In this document: positions 9,050-19,647 of the stretch, in pieces | Numbering within the stretch: position 1 is the stretch's first letter | Layout of the letters: every line of letters starts with the position of its first letter | Assembly (NCBI GenBank): GCA_037954235.1 | Contig: JBBMOA010000001.1 | Coordinates: 19,176,643-19,240,642 of the forward strand | DNA: 64,000 nt | Direction: 5' to 3' | From: Aulostomus chinensis | Taxonomy: Eukaryota > Chordata > Actinopteri > Syngnathiformes > Aulostomidae | Notes under the pieces: model-generated | Told to the model about the DNA's origin: nothing | Seen by the model: only the letters and a program-made list of their open reading frames with translations | Database searches by the model: none | Program-made: the position numbers and the translations under genes

Positions 9050-10625
9050 CACTGTTTAACTGATCAAACACAAATTTTAGGGATAAAAAGGAAGTCAGCC
9101 TCTGATCTCAAAGGCTCTGTGATCTCAGGAGTTTCACTGTGATGTCAGCCCTCACAACCTTAGACCACAGAGGCAAGTCAGGCTCCAGGAAGCTGAGGCT
9201 GCTCCGTTCTCAGTCCAGTCCAGAGTGAAGGTTTCCCTCTCAGAAGCTTTCCAATCCAGCCCAGATCCTCTCTGACTAGCAGGAGTCTTTGACCAGGAAA
9301 TGAGAATCATATTGAACGTCTGCTCATCCTCAGAATGAAGTAAAAGTATTTGTGTTCCTAAAATAATCTCCAGATGCTAAGATCAATTATTAACATTGAT
9401 TGACAGCTCTAAACTGACCCACCATCACGATACAGTTGCAACTGAAATATTTAGAAATATTTCAAGGAAGCAGCAGGCCCTCATCTGCCCCGGTCCACCC
9501 GACTGTGTCCCCTGAGACAGATGACAGCTCACTTCCGGCAGAGGCAGTTAGGTTGAGGACCGTTGCTGATGTCATCAACTGATGTCTCCATCACCAAAGG
9601 TGACAGACAGGATGGTCATGGACATAAAACAGAGGTCGAAGAATGAGAAAGAATGGTTGTCCTGACTGAAGTTTAGCTTGAGCTTTTTAATTTGTTACTA
9701 AAGGAAGTATTGGTACAAGTAAAGGCAGGCGAACTTTCCACAAATATTCAGAATTAACTTTGACAACCAAAACATGAACCAAGACGACAAAATAGTGAAC
9801 ATGAAAAAGGAACCAGTCCCACCTTCTTGTGTGTTCCTGCTGAAGTAAATGTTTATGAAGATTTGTTGTGTTCTTTTCCAAAGGTCCAGCCAGCATTGCA
9901 GGTGTCAGGAGGAGGAGCCACTTCAGCAGGATCTGTGGGACAAATCCCCCCATGGTGAGACCTGTCCAGCTCCCTGCAGCTCTGCAAGTGTTACCAACTC
10001 TTCATTCCAGCTGTTTGGTTGAATCCCATTTTTTCACCTTTGAACCTTTTGAACACTGATGAGGAGGTGAGGCTGGAGGCAAAACCACAACCTCACGTCA
10101 TCTCACAGGATGAACCAAAATGCCAGACACTTCCTGTCACTGCTCCAGCACCACCTGTCTCCCCTCCATGTCTTTACCATCTGTGCAGCTTCCTGCTGTC
10201 CCTGGACCCTCACAGGTGATCGCTCCACCTGGAGCCTCACAGATGGGTTCTAACCTCCCAATACCTGCAGCCCAGCCTCGACCCACTCAGACACAGTCAC
10301 CCATTCAAGCTGGGCCTGGTACCACACTCCAGTACAGACAGAGAGAAAGAAGACACACGGGATCCTTTGAAGAAAATGCAGTAAAGACAGGAAGCCCCAT
10401 CACATTGTCAGTGTTTCAGTGACTGGCATTGGGAAGAGACTGAGACAAAGTCAGTTATGAATGGAGGGCTGAGTTGGAGCAGAGGGGGGCAGGATCCTGG
10501 GGGTGGACTGTCTTTAGGGGGCTGAGGTGTCTGGTGGTCTTGGTGGACCCTCTGCATCTCAAGCTGAGACCACAGAGTCCTGTGTTCTTGAGTCATTGTG
10601 TATAGTCTCTGTTGTTGGAGAGCTC
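9050..10625. other. Unique intergenic sequence with a proline-rich open stretch
   Basis: No recognised gene. The plus-strand frame at 10120-10422 encodes 100 residues rich in Pro, Ser and Gln (for example QPRPTQTQSPIQAGPG). It might be an exon remnant of a low-complexity protein, but no domain, clear splice pair or start context supports it. Confidence 0.4.
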
Positions 10626-10632
10626 AATGTGG

Positions 10633-10704
10633 TCCCTGATGGTCTAGTGGCTAGGATTCGGCGCTCTCACCGCCGCGGCCGGGGTTCGATTCCCGGTCAG
10701 GGAA
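10633..10704 (+). tRNA. tRNA-Glu (anticodon CTC)
   Basis: The 72-nt cloverleaf is intact. The acceptor TCCCTGA pairs with TCAGGGA plus A, the D arm is GGTCTAGTGGCTAGGA, the anticodon stem CGGCG/CGCCG encloses TCTCACC-type loop sequence with CTC, and the B box GGTTCGATTCC is perfect. A shadow open reading frame crosses it. No TTTT is seen within about 25 nt downstream (TGAGTTATTTAGAGG). Confidence 0.94.
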
Positions 10705-11345
10705 TGAGTTATTTAGAGGTTGAGGGAGAGGTGATCAGGTGGTCCACATGATGGTGGAGGTGATGAACTGTGAATCCATCATGGCTCCACTCTCACCCCC
10801 ATTGTAGTGTTCTTGGTTCACTCTGCCATGGCCCCATGTTGAAGGGTGACTGTCTCATTCAGGTTCAACCCTTTGTTAGACTCTATTAAGTCACTGACTC
10901 CCAAACTCTGTAATCCTCCTTAGTAGCTTTGGTTCCTTGCAGCACAGAAAGTCTGTTCACTGATGTAGGAACTGAAAATCTTAGAGCTCCAGTCCTTCGT
11001 TCCTTCCTCCACTGAGCAGAACAAACACAGAACAGAGAGCAGTTCCTCCTACAGTTCTCAGAAAGTCTGAGGGCACCAAAGACAGGAGGGAAATGCAATC
11101 AATGTTGAATTATTTTACATTTCTTATATTTGATCAAAGATAGAACTTAATAAGTGTCCATCAACCTGCAGGACAAACTCCTTCACTGTGTGGGAGGTTC
11201 AGAGTCCCTGGTTTGATTGCAGCTTTGACCTGAGCAGGTGTTCATCCTCATCTCAGTAACAGGGGACACTTTATCACAGCAGTGGACAAACATCAGCATT
11301 CATCACCCAGCAGCTCCTCTGATCAACAGAACAAGCTGAAGTATT

Positions 11346-11417
11346 CTGAGAATGAGGGCATGGATCCCTCTACCTCTCACATGCTAAGCTAGCACTCTAC
11401 CATTGGAGCTCAGTCCC
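11346..11417 (-). pseudogene. tRNA-Ala (AGC) pseudogene
   Basis: The anticodon arm TTAGCAT, variable loop and T-arm order match the intact copy at 1836-1908. The 5' acceptor is altered and one base shorter (GGGACTGAGCTC against GGGGAATTAGCTC), and the 3' acceptor ends TTCTCAG, so the acceptor stem no longer pairs. The anticodon stem also carries a change (CTAGC). Shared 3' flank shows it arose by segmental duplication, not retroposition. Confidence 0.8.
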
Positions 11418-11568
11418 TGCTAATGAGCAGCAGATGATGGAGGTTGACCTTCATGCAGGGTTGGATGACCTTCTCCAGTTGGAGCTTCTCTGGTTGACCA
11501 ACATGTGGAATCTCTTTCAATACTCCAGTGGTGGTTTAAGTGATGAAAATATGGGTTAGTGACTGGGA

Positions 11569-11666
11569 GTGTGTGTGTGTGTGTGTGCGTGTGCGTGTGT
11601 GTGTTTGTGTGTGTATGTGTGCGCGTGTGTGTTTGTGTGTGTGTATGTGTGTGTGTTTGTTTTTGT
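11569..11666. repeat. Imperfect (GT)n microsatellite
   Basis: About 98 bp of GT with GCGT, TTTG and TATG interruptions. It corresponds to the CA tract at 549-620 in the inverted partner block. Confidence 0.95.
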
Positions 11667-11883
11667 GTTTGTATGCAGATTTTTGCCTGGAACAACAGAT
11701 TTTATTTGAAGCAAGAGCCTCCAGATCAAAGTCAGAATTGATGATGATGTCATCAGGGGGCTTTGATAGTGTATTTATTTGTACCTAGAATTCTCTCTTT
11801 GATCTCAGGAGGACATGAAAGAAACTCAACTGGGGAAAGTAGAGGAGAACATTCTGCTTCATTAGAAACACTTGAACTGTGTT

Positions 11884-11932
11884 GAATTATATATATATAA
11901 TTTTATATTTATATATATATATATCTATATAA
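11884..11932. repeat. AT-rich (TA)n tract
   Basis: Alternating TA with short T runs immediately upstream of SINE copy 3; a likely insertion-prone site. Confidence 0.85.
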
Positions 11933-12292
11933 GGGCTGCACGGTGGTGCAGTGGTTAGCACTGTGGCCTCACAGCAAGAAGATGCTGGGTTCGCGTCCCG
12001 GCTCGGGCACGGGATCTTTCTGTGTGAGTCTCCCTGTTCCTGCGTGGGTTCTCTCTGGTACTCCGGCTTCCTCCCACAGTCCAAAAACATGCAATTGGGG
12101 ACGAGGCTGATTGATACTCTAAATTGAGTGTGAGTGTGAATGGTTGTTCGTCTCTGTGTGTTGGCCCTGTGATGGACTGGCGATCTGTCCAGGGTGAACC
12201 CCGCCTCTCACCTGTAGATGCTGGGATAGGCTCCAGCCCCCCCGCGACCCTTAATGTGTAGGAATAAGTGGAAGATGACGATGGATGGATGG
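11933..12292 (+). mobile_element. tRNA-derived SINE with L2-like tail, copy 3
   Basis: Complete copy with head GGGCTGCACGGTGGTGCAGT, B-box-like GGGTTCGCGTCC, the conserved body and tail GATGACGATGGATGGATGG. It lies between two TA-rich tracts (11884-11932 and 12293-12306), which could be expanded target-site sequence. Confidence 0.78.
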
Positions 12293-12306
12293 GTATATAT
12301 ATATAA

Positions 12307-12475
12307 ATCCTTCTGTAAATATCTTTTCTGTCTGTAAATCCTTATTTCTGTTCTCCACTCTTTATTATGCTATCTCTTGCTACCCCGGGACCAGAGTTCA
12401 ATTTTCGTACCACCAACATGGAAATGTGAGTGGTTTGACAATCAAGATCCTTGAATCCTTGAATCCTTGAATCCA
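12307..12475 (+). mobile_element. LINE 3' tail with 8-bp (TTGAATCC) repeats
   Basis: Ends GACAATCAAGATCCTTGAATC followed by further TTGAATCC units. This form, a short AATAAAG-like segment followed by an octamer repeat, is common at the 3' ends of fish non-LTR elements. Only the tail is present. Confidence 0.5.
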
Positions 12476-12782
12476 AACGTCTACAGAAACATAAAAACTG
12501 CAGCATCAAAAACGATAAGGAGAGTGATTTTCATTTCAATGTTTTATTCAAACGTCCCACATAAGAAAGGAGTTTACTGTTCAGTCCACAAACAAACTCC
12601 AACTCTGCTTTCAAGAACTCATCACCCTGTTGAAGCTCTGGTCTCCATGGCAACAAAGCACACGCCTTCATAAAAGCTGTAAACCACTCAGGAGCCAGCC
12701 TGCATTTGTGTGTGGAAAGAGATAGAAACCCCAAAAGATGGTGCAAATTAGTCTCTCTCCTCAGCTTCAGTGTTCAGACACA

Positions 12783-12786
<4 letters not shown>

Positions 12787-12844
<58 letters not shown>
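12787..12844. repeat. (GT)29 microsatellite
   Basis: Uninterrupted GT dinucleotides. Confidence 0.97.
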
Positions 12845-12846
<2 letters not shown>

Positions 12847-13169
12847 CAACAACTTAACACAGGAAAGGAAACCATAACACTGATCATTGAATGTACAGCC
12901 ACACTTCAACTCAATGAATGCTCTGCACAGAAGAATCCAGCTTCATTCCTGGATCAACAAGTCTTCTTCCAGCGAGTCAAACTCAATAAAAAAGCAAACA
13001 AATCCAAGCAAAGGACAAGGAACTCCAGCATTTTCCCTCCCTGATGACATCCACTCAGTTTTTAAAGGTGAATGTGGTGCAGACGGTGCAGTTTGGCTGC
13101 AGGTCTTGGACAAGGCTCTGAGATGCTGGCTGCTCAACAAGAGAGAAGGGCTGGAGACCAGGAACTAGA

Positions 13170-14265
13170 AAGCTGAGGACTGCACTGTCCACACTCCTCT
13201 GAGACCTGCTTCCTTTCTTCAAGCGTCATCAAGACGTCCCAGCCTCAGATTTTCTGATTGGAGACAATGATGACCACAAGTACAACGGAAAAAAGAGAAG
13301 ACAGAACAAACGCTAAATCCATCCAAATCCATTGATTGATTGATTGATTGATGCTGCAGTTCAAATGTGGAGTTTCAAACTCAGAGAACCACTGCCGTAA
13401 AACACAGAAGAGGAAGAAGAAGGATTTTTATCCATAACTGAGATAAAAATTGAAAAGTTCAAAATAACATGAAAAATGGCAAATAATGTGTTGTTGTTTG
13501 TTGCCTTCAATCATTGCAGGAACAACATGAGATGGAAAAACAAGTCTTTAATCTATTTAAAGTAGAAAGATGTCTGTAGACAACATCCACTCCAAACAGT
13601 CAAACACAAGGGTGGTGATCAAGTAGAGCCTCTACATGGAAACAAAAGCACTGACGACTTCAAAAGAGGACAGAAAGTTTATTAAAAGACAAGTTTATAA
13701 GGACATTTAAAGGTGTGTAGACGGCTGTTTACACTTTAATTCAGCTGTAGAAGAAGAAGACCTTCACTGTGAAAACTCATCCTGTGTTACAGCCGCCCCT
13801 CCAGGACGGTCAGGGACCAACTTCAGTCCTGGTCCTGATACACCGGAAATCCAACCAGTTCCTCACATAGGAACCATGTATTTGTTAAAGCAGCGCTCGC
13901 TGTGTCTGTGTAGGAGCCAGTACTGAGCGTATACTGCATGTGTACTACTACTAAAGGTACTTCACCGGAGGCTCCAGCTGATATCCCATATGTCTCCATC
14001 AGCTGGATGACATCACTGATATCAGAGACTCCGCCCACTCATTTATTTTCACACATCTCAAAGACAATTCAGTGTTTGATCAGGATCAATACTTCATTAT
14101 AAAGATCAGTACTTGGTGCCAAGTGGATCTTTGATGGTGACCTCAGAGAAATCAGATCAGCCCTCACACCCTCCTGTCCAATGGTGGCTCCATGATTTCA
14201 GCTTCATCCTGTCTCTGTCCTGCTGAGTTTTCTCCTCTCTTTGTCTCTGTTCCTGCAGTCACACT
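13170..14265. other. Intergenic sequence, no gene seen
   Basis: Contains a short (ATTG)n run at about 13333-13352 and AT-rich unique sequence. The minus-strand open frame at 13823-14038 has no recognisable domain. Confidence 0.5.
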
Positions 14266-14275
14266 GGATAGTTCC

Positions 14276-14330
14276 TGTGTGAAGGGGACCAACAAAGTGG
14301 TGGTGGACGCGTTGTCTAGAGTTCCTTCAG
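14276..14330 (+). mobile_element. Possible Ty3/Gypsy RNase H-end fragment
   Basis: The plus-strand frame reads CVKGTNKVVVDALSRVP, close to the K-G-x-x-N-V-V-A-D-A-L-S-R motif at the end of the RNase H domain of Ty3/Gypsy pol. The surrounding frame does not extend as pol. It is a short remnant at best and could be chance. Confidence 0.4.
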
Positions 14331-14625
14331 TGTGGAAATTGATAGTGAACTGTTTTCCTGTCTCTGGTTCTCCTCTTGTCTTTTCCTAGCCTCCTACATC
14401 ATTGCTTTCTGGGTGCACCGGTCAATGCGGTAGCTTGGGACAAGAGATGCTGGACCACCGGAGCAGCCACTGGTTCACCTCCTGATAGGTTTACCTCATC
14501 TGTACAGAACAATGGGTGATGTACATGGTTTGAGGGGGTTTGGTTCATTATCATTTCGGCTTTTAAAAAAAATGCATTTCAGGTACTTTGGTGCCGTGAC
14601 TTGCTTCCGGACCCCTTTCTTGAGG

Positions 14626-14635
14626 GTGTGTGTGT

Positions 14636-14666
<31 letters not shown>

Positions 14667-14667
14667 G
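14626..14667. repeat. (GT)n followed by G18 run
   Basis: About 12 GT units run straight into about 18 G (14650-14667). Homopolymers this long are prone to assembly and sequencing length error. Confidence 0.95.
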
Positions 14668-14988
14668 TATAAAGGTCCCGTGGTTGGTGCCTTTCATGCT
14701 GTTCCTTGTGTTGCAGCAGGTATCTGGAGGGTGGGGGGCTGTTCGTTCCTCCTAGTTGAAGCTCCTGGGCCCAGTGCTCTCTACATACAGAACCCGCCTT
14801 GCTGGCCGGGAGCCTCTCTTCCTCCTCATCCATTATGACTTCGACTTTCAGCAGACAACATCTCTTCTTTCCACCTCCCTTACACACATGCACACATGAA
14901 CCCACACCACCAACTGTACTGACGATCACATCACATTGTTGTCTGAGTTCAATTTTGGTTCATCGTTGTGTTTTTTCATGAAATAAAT

Positions 14989-15244
14989 TCATTTTTTGGC
15001 CGTCAACCTGCGTCTCCCACTCTTGTCACGCTTCAAAGCCACGTCTTGCAAAGGTGGTTTCTTCCCAGTGTGCATTCTCATGTGTCTTTTCAGATGTCCC
15101 TTTTCTGAGAATCTTTTACCACAAACTGAGCAGGGAAATGGTTTCTCCCCAGTATGAGTTCTCATGTGTTTTCAGATCTCCCTGAACTGAGAATCTTTTG
15201 CCACAAAGTGAGCAGGGATATGGTTTCTCCCCAGTGTGAGTTCT
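14989..15244 (-). pseudogene. Out-of-frame 3' fingers of the zinc-finger gene
   Basis: Continues the finger array of the exon at 15162-16231 but in shifted frames. A 2-base deletion at about 15245 (TTCTCGTGTC where sister fingers have TTCTCATGTGTC) breaks finger 7. A second, at about 15168 (CTCATGTGTTTTCAG against CTCATGTGTGTTTTCAG), breaks finger 8. The last finger (PFPCSVCGKRFSEKGHLKRH), with an HTGKKP linker and a basic tail, ends at a stop at 14989-14991. This is probably the ancestral C-terminus. The two breaks together do not restore frame. Confidence 0.75.
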
Positions 15245-16231
15245 CGTGTCTTTTCAGATGCCCCTTTTCTGAAAATCTTGTGCCACAAACAGAGCAGGGA
15301 AATGGTTTCTCCCCAGTGTGTGTTCTCATGTGTCTATTCAGATATCCCTTTTCTGAAAACCTTCCGCCACAAACTGAGCAGGGAAATGGTTTCTCCCCAG
15401 TGTGTGTTCTCATGTGTGTTTTCAGATCTCCCTTAACTGAAAATCTTGTGCCACAAACTGAGCAGGGATATGGTTTCTCCCCTGTGTGCATTCTCATGTG
15501 TGATTCTAGATGTTCCTTAACTGAGAATCTTGTGCCACAAACTGAGCATGGGAATGGTTTCTCCCCAGTGTGCGTTCTCATGTGTCTTTTCAGATGCCCC
15601 TTTTCTGAAAATCTTGTGCCACAAACTGAGCAGGGGAATGGTTTCTCCCCTGTGTGTGTTCTCATGTGTCTTTTCAGATATCCCTTTTCTGAAAACCTTC
15701 CTCCACAAACTGAGCATGGGAACAGTTTCTCCCCAGTGTGTGTTCTCATGTGTACATCCAAACTCCTTCTGTTTCGAAAACCTTTACTGCATGTTGAGCA
15801 CCTAAAAGGACGCTCATCCTCACTGACTTCAGGCTCAGCTTCAGAAGAGTCTGACATCTGGTCTTCAGTCTGGGGTTGTACAAGTGGATCTGGATCTACC
15901 TTGCTGGCTGGTTCTGGTTCTCCACTCTCTTCTCCATCAGCTTCTGTTTTCAGAGGATGAACTGGGCTGCTGCTCAGAGACTCTTCTTTCAAGTTCTCCT
16001 CAGTGAGACTCTGGTGAAGCTGTGGGAACTGAGGTTTCTCTTTGTTCCCTTCACTCTTCACAGGGACCAGAGTGAAGGGGAACGTGGTGATATCAGCCTC
16101 CTGCTGCCCTTGAAGCTGCCCTCCCTCCTCACTGATCCTGAGCTCCTCCCACTCCTCTTTAATGTGGGGGGGCTCTGGGTCCTGCAGCTCAGGGGGAACC
16201 TCTTCTTTAATCACCAGCAGCTGCTCCACAT
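15162..16231 (-). CDS. C2H2 zinc-finger protein, 3' exon (truncated by frameshift)
   Basis: Predicted nuclear DNA-binding protein of the large fish C2H2 family. The exon starts after a CTGCAG acceptor at 16232-16237 in phase 1 (codon GAT split), giving DVEQLLVIKEEVPPE, the usual start of the last exon in these genes. About 140 residues of acidic linker follow (HIKEEWEELRISEEGGQLQG, DITTFPFTLVPVKSE), then six complete C2H2 fingers from about residue 145 to 305, each 28 residues with TGEKPF-type linkers. Fingers 2 and 6 share EKGY, and fingers 3 and 7 share EKGH, at the base-contact positions. Finger 7 is broken by a 2-base deletion near 15245 and the frame runs to a stop at 15162. No upstream exon was recognised to 22 kb. 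The product would be a shortened six-finger protein, or this is a decaying gene. Confidence 0.85.
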
Positions 16232-16244
16232 CTGCAGGACACAA

Positions 16245-17113
16245 ACAGCAACATCAGAAATCTCTTCATTTGACTCTGAAACAGCGGAGCAACAGACAGA
16301 AACAGAAATCAACTCAATGAAAAGAGACGTCCTGCTACTGACGACCAGTCAGCAAACTGGGAACAGAAACACTGGCTTCAGATGCTTGGATCAACGTTGT
16401 GTCACCCAGGTCAAAGGTCATAGGTCCCCTCTGCTGAATGGGTTTGGTCCATTCATGATCACATCTGCTAGTCAGAATGTTCATTTCTAGAATGAGACCC
16501 TGTAGGAGAATGAAAGTTCAGTCCCTAGAACCAGAGGGAACCTGTACTGAAGCTAAACATGTCAGCCCACCTCCACTCACAGCCAGGGAGGTGCTGGCCA
16601 CTGGGAGAAGTGGAATGATTCCCTAATGGCCGGTCCAGCCCAGGCCAACCGGGCAGTGGAGAAAAAAAGGTTGTTTTTAATGGGCTGATATAATTTCCAG
16701 TGTACAGGATCATCTTTTAACAAGGTAGCACCGTAGCAGCCTCCAGAAGAACGACACAAGGACACCAACATGCACAGCATGCTGGGCCAGCCTGTCACAC
16801 ACGACTCAGTTAGCAGGAGTTAGCAACACAGTGTGAATGTCCCCTCAGCTTGGTCTTGTCTTGGTTCAGTTCAATGGTAACATGCTTTTGATGCCTGTCA
16901 ATGGGAGTGTTCTTAACATTGACCACTGACAATGACTCACACCTCAAGTCTCCTAAAATGCTCTCGCTGGCGCGCGGCTGAGGGCCTCAGTAGTTGAACT
17001 TCCTGGACTGAATTAGGGGCCCAGCACGTCCCTGCACACCCACGTACAGTCAGCCAAGGTCCAAGATAAGAACAATCTGGGAATGACCATCCCTTCCTGG
17101 TAGATCATCAAGC

Positions 17114-17117
<4 letters not shown>
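16245..17117. other. Upstream intron/intergenic sequence of the zinc-finger exon
   Basis: On the minus strand this would be intron 5' of the zinc-finger exon. I looked for the usual short first exon encoding a Met-start helical segment and did not find it. No other gene seen. Confidence 0.4.

Positions 17118-17183
<66 letters not shown>
17118..17183. repeat. (CA)33 microsatellite
   Basis: Uninterrupted CA dinucleotides. Confidence 0.97.
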
Positions 17184-17184
<1 letters not shown>

Positions 17185-17698
17185 CCTGTCTTCAGTATAA
17201 AGCTGTGTTCTGTCTCGTTGGAAGACATCTCTGACTGTGTTGTTAGCAGGGCTGCTGTGAATCAAGAGGTTCTCCATCCATACCTGAGTCTCCATCACTG
17301 ATTCCTCTCCTCCACCTCTTTTTGACACAACAATCCTGACAGTGACAGTCTGGGTTGGAGCTGAGCAAAGTTGGATCTGGACTCTGGATCTGGACTGAAA
17401 CTGCATTAAAATGATCAACAGAGCTTCACTGGTGTCTGCAGGAGTTCTACCTTTGTAGTTTGTCCACTGAAGAACAGGGACCTCCCCACCAGAGAGGTGC
17501 AGGGCAAAGGAAAGGAAAACTCCAACCAGAATGAACGCTGCACTAAAAACTGCCCTCCATTTCTTGAGGGGAACGTTGGGTCTTCCTCAGGCAAACGGCA
17601 GTCAGCAGTGGCTCAACATCTGAAGTGAGCCCAGACCTGGTCAGCTGATCATTGACCAGCTCAGCCCCTCCCACTCATGACAAAGACAATGACAATGT
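17184..17698. other. Intergenic sequence
   Basis: No gene, RNA or known repeat recognised between the CA tract and the SINE. Confidence 0.45.
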
Positions 17699-18048
17699 TA
17701 AGGGTCATGGGGGGTGGAGCCTATCCCAGCATCTACGGGTGAGAGGCAGGGTTCACCCTGGACAGGTCCCCAGTCCATCACAGGACCAAGACATAGAGAC
17801 AGACAACCATTCACACTCACAGTCACACCTACGGTCAATTTAGAGTATCAATCAGCCTCGTCCCCTCTTGATGTCTTTGGACTGTGGGAGGAAGCTGGAG
17901 TACCAGAGAGAAACCACACAGGAACAGGGAGAACATGCAGACTCCACACAAGAAGATACTGCACCCGAGCCGGGATTTGAGCCCAGAAACTTCTTGCTGT
18001 GAGGCCACACTGCTGACCACTGCACCACTGCACCACCGTGCAGCCCCC
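17699..18048 (-). mobile_element. tRNA-derived SINE with L2-like tail, copy 4
   Basis: Full reverse-orientation copy: tail AGGGTCATGGGGGGTGGAGC at the left, head CACTGCACCACCGTGCAGCC at the right. It has no counterpart in the other duplicated blocks, so it is an independent insertion. Confidence 0.75.
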
Positions 18049-18381
18049 TTGAAACATGATGATGTTATTATTTATGTCTTTAATGCACCCAAACCTTTAT
18101 TTTTCTAGGGTTTTGAGAGGTTCTGGGTCATGAATCAAAATTTAAATGGACACAAATGTCCTGCAGGGTCACTGGGGCCGCACGTTTCATGTTCTCAACA
18201 GATTAGAACTGTAGAGTGTGTGTGGTGTGTTTGTCAGGAGCTTTCAAGAACAAAGTTGTTGACACACAAAAGAAAGAAACATGTCAAAGTTTGTTCAGTT
18301 TATGAGTTCAACTGAAAATTAGTTGCAGAGTGATGACAAAAATGGAGAAATCCTCCTCTTCATTACTCAGTCAAAACCACT

Positions 18382-18383
<2 letters not shown>

Positions 18384-18419
<36 letters not shown>
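18384..18419. repeat. (CA)18 microsatellite
   Basis: Uninterrupted CA dinucleotides. Confidence 0.96.
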
Positions 18420-18421
<2 letters not shown>

Positions 18422-18515
18422 TAGTTTGTGTTTGTGAGAAGATAAAAAAAACCTACTATGCTTCAATACATATAAATTGTTGAGTATCAATCCTCTACTC
18501 ATGTGTGTGAGTGTA

Positions 18516-18597
18516 GTTGTTAAGGCCGAGTGGTGAAGGCGATGGACTAGAAATCCATTGGGGTCTCCCTGCTCAGGTTGGAGTCCTGCCAACAACG
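18516..18597 (+). tRNA. tRNA-Ser (anticodon AGA), T arm degraded
   Basis: The 82-nt class II tRNA has acceptor GTTGTTA/CAACAAC with one A-C mismatch, D arm GGCCGAGTGGTGAAGGC, anticodon arm GATGGACTAGAAATCCAT with AGA, and a long variable arm TGGGGTCTCCCTGC. The T loop is TTGGAGT instead of TTCGAAT, which also damages the Pol III B box, and the T stem has a mismatch. Probably a pseudogene or weakly transcribed. Confidence 0.78.
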
Positions 18598-18986
18598 TTG
18601 AACTGCTGCTCCAGAGGAGACAACACCTGCTCCTACTGTAGGTCCATGTGTCAAAGGTTTTCTTTCAAGGGCTGCAGCAGCTGATGATGAGGGAGAGAGA
18701 GAGGATTGGTAGCATGTTGTCTGTCTCCACCATTCTGGTGTTGACCAGATACTCCAGTGGGGGTGAAGCTGGTGGGACGGTTCCAAGTGACCATTTCTCT
18801 ACAGAAAGTGATCAGGACTCCTCATCCACACAGGGACCAAAGACAAAGTAATTTGTGTTTTAGAGTTTAGGTCTGAGTAGAGTTTAGGTTCAGATTAGGG
18901 ATTAGACATCCTTTGGTGAGGATTAGGATTAAGGTGAAACTGTACATGAAATGGAAATTAATGTCCTAACTAGGATAGCTGTGCAA

Positions 18987-18990
<4 letters not shown>

Positions 18991-19049
<59 letters not shown>

Positions 19050-19070
19050 CGTGTGTGTGTGTGTGTGTGT
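18991..19070. repeat. Imperfect (GT)n microsatellite
   Basis: About 80 bp of GT with GAGT and GAGC interruptions, at the edge of the block inverted from 390-640. Confidence 0.95.
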
Positions 19071-19300
19071 TTACATGCAGACTTTCTCTTGTGACAGCTG
19101 ATTTGGTTTGGAATCCATCTTAGTCAGGAAATTTGGAGAAAATTCTATCATGTCGTTATTTTGATTTACAACACTGCAAAAATAAGTAAAATCATCTCCC
19201 CTCCAAAAACCCTCCTCTCCAACTTTGTACTCAAGTTGTCTCCTCATCAGGCACCACAGGATCCAGCAGGTTCAGTTAAAACAGTCATTAGAGATTGAAA
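19060..19300. repeat. Inverted partner of 390-640
   Basis: Reverse complement of the 390-640 block, including CCTCTCCAACTTTGTACTCA and GTTGTCTCCTCATCAGGCAC. An internal insertion of about 80 bp of AT-rich sequence (about 19137-19195) separates the two halves. Confidence 0.7.
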
Positions 19301-19591
19301 AAATGTCCATCAAACACAAAATTATAGGTTTCTAATTTTATTTGATGTTGACCCATTTTGTCCATTTAACATCAGGACTGCTCCCAGATCAGCTCCATGA
19401 CCTCATCCCTGCACCAGAGTACCGCCCAAGTTCATCAAGGACAGCAAACATGAGAGGGTCTAGATTCACCTCCATCTTTGGAGGCTGTTGAATTTCCTCC
19501 TGAGGACCGTCAGGCTGTTTCCTTACTTTGCTGTGACCCAACAGCAGACAGCAACAAGGACTGTGGTGCACTTGGTGATTGGATGCACTGA

Positions 19592-19647
19592 AGTCACGTG
19601 ACTGAAGTCATCCAGTCACGTGACTGAAGTCATCCAGTCACGTGACT
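19592..19647. promoter_or_regulatory. Three GTCACGTGAC palindromes at 22-bp spacing
   Basis: AGTCACGTGACT occurs at 19592-19603, 19614-19625 and 19636-19647, as three copies of a 22-bp tandem repeat (AGTCACGTGACTGAAGTCAT plus two bases). GTCACGTGAC matches the CLEAR/E-box consensus bound by bHLH-ZIP factors of the TFEB/MITF/USF type. A 22-bp period puts the sites about two helical turns apart on one DNA face. No transcription start is evident, so a regulatory role is inference; a minisatellite seeded by an E-box is equally possible. Confidence 0.5.

Larger units (their letters stand above)
11220..11880. repeat. Inverted partner of the 1-2045 block
   Basis: Read in reverse complement this block is the module at 1-200, a CA/GT tract, the piece matching 620-690, the piece matching 1740-1835, a tRNA-Ala copy and its 3' flank (1908-2045). 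The left copy is longer because the SINE and an unassigned segment lie between 690 and 1735. Confidence 0.75.

Noticed and set aside
10120..10422. Proline-rich 100-codon frame as a host gene exon
   Set aside because: No domain, splice pair or homologue recognised; kept only as a remark on the intergenic stretch.
15154..15960. 268-codon plus-strand open frame with repeated SPVCVLMCLFR-like units
   Set aside because: It is the antisense shadow of the C2H2 finger array; its repeat is the 84-bp finger period read on the wrong strand.
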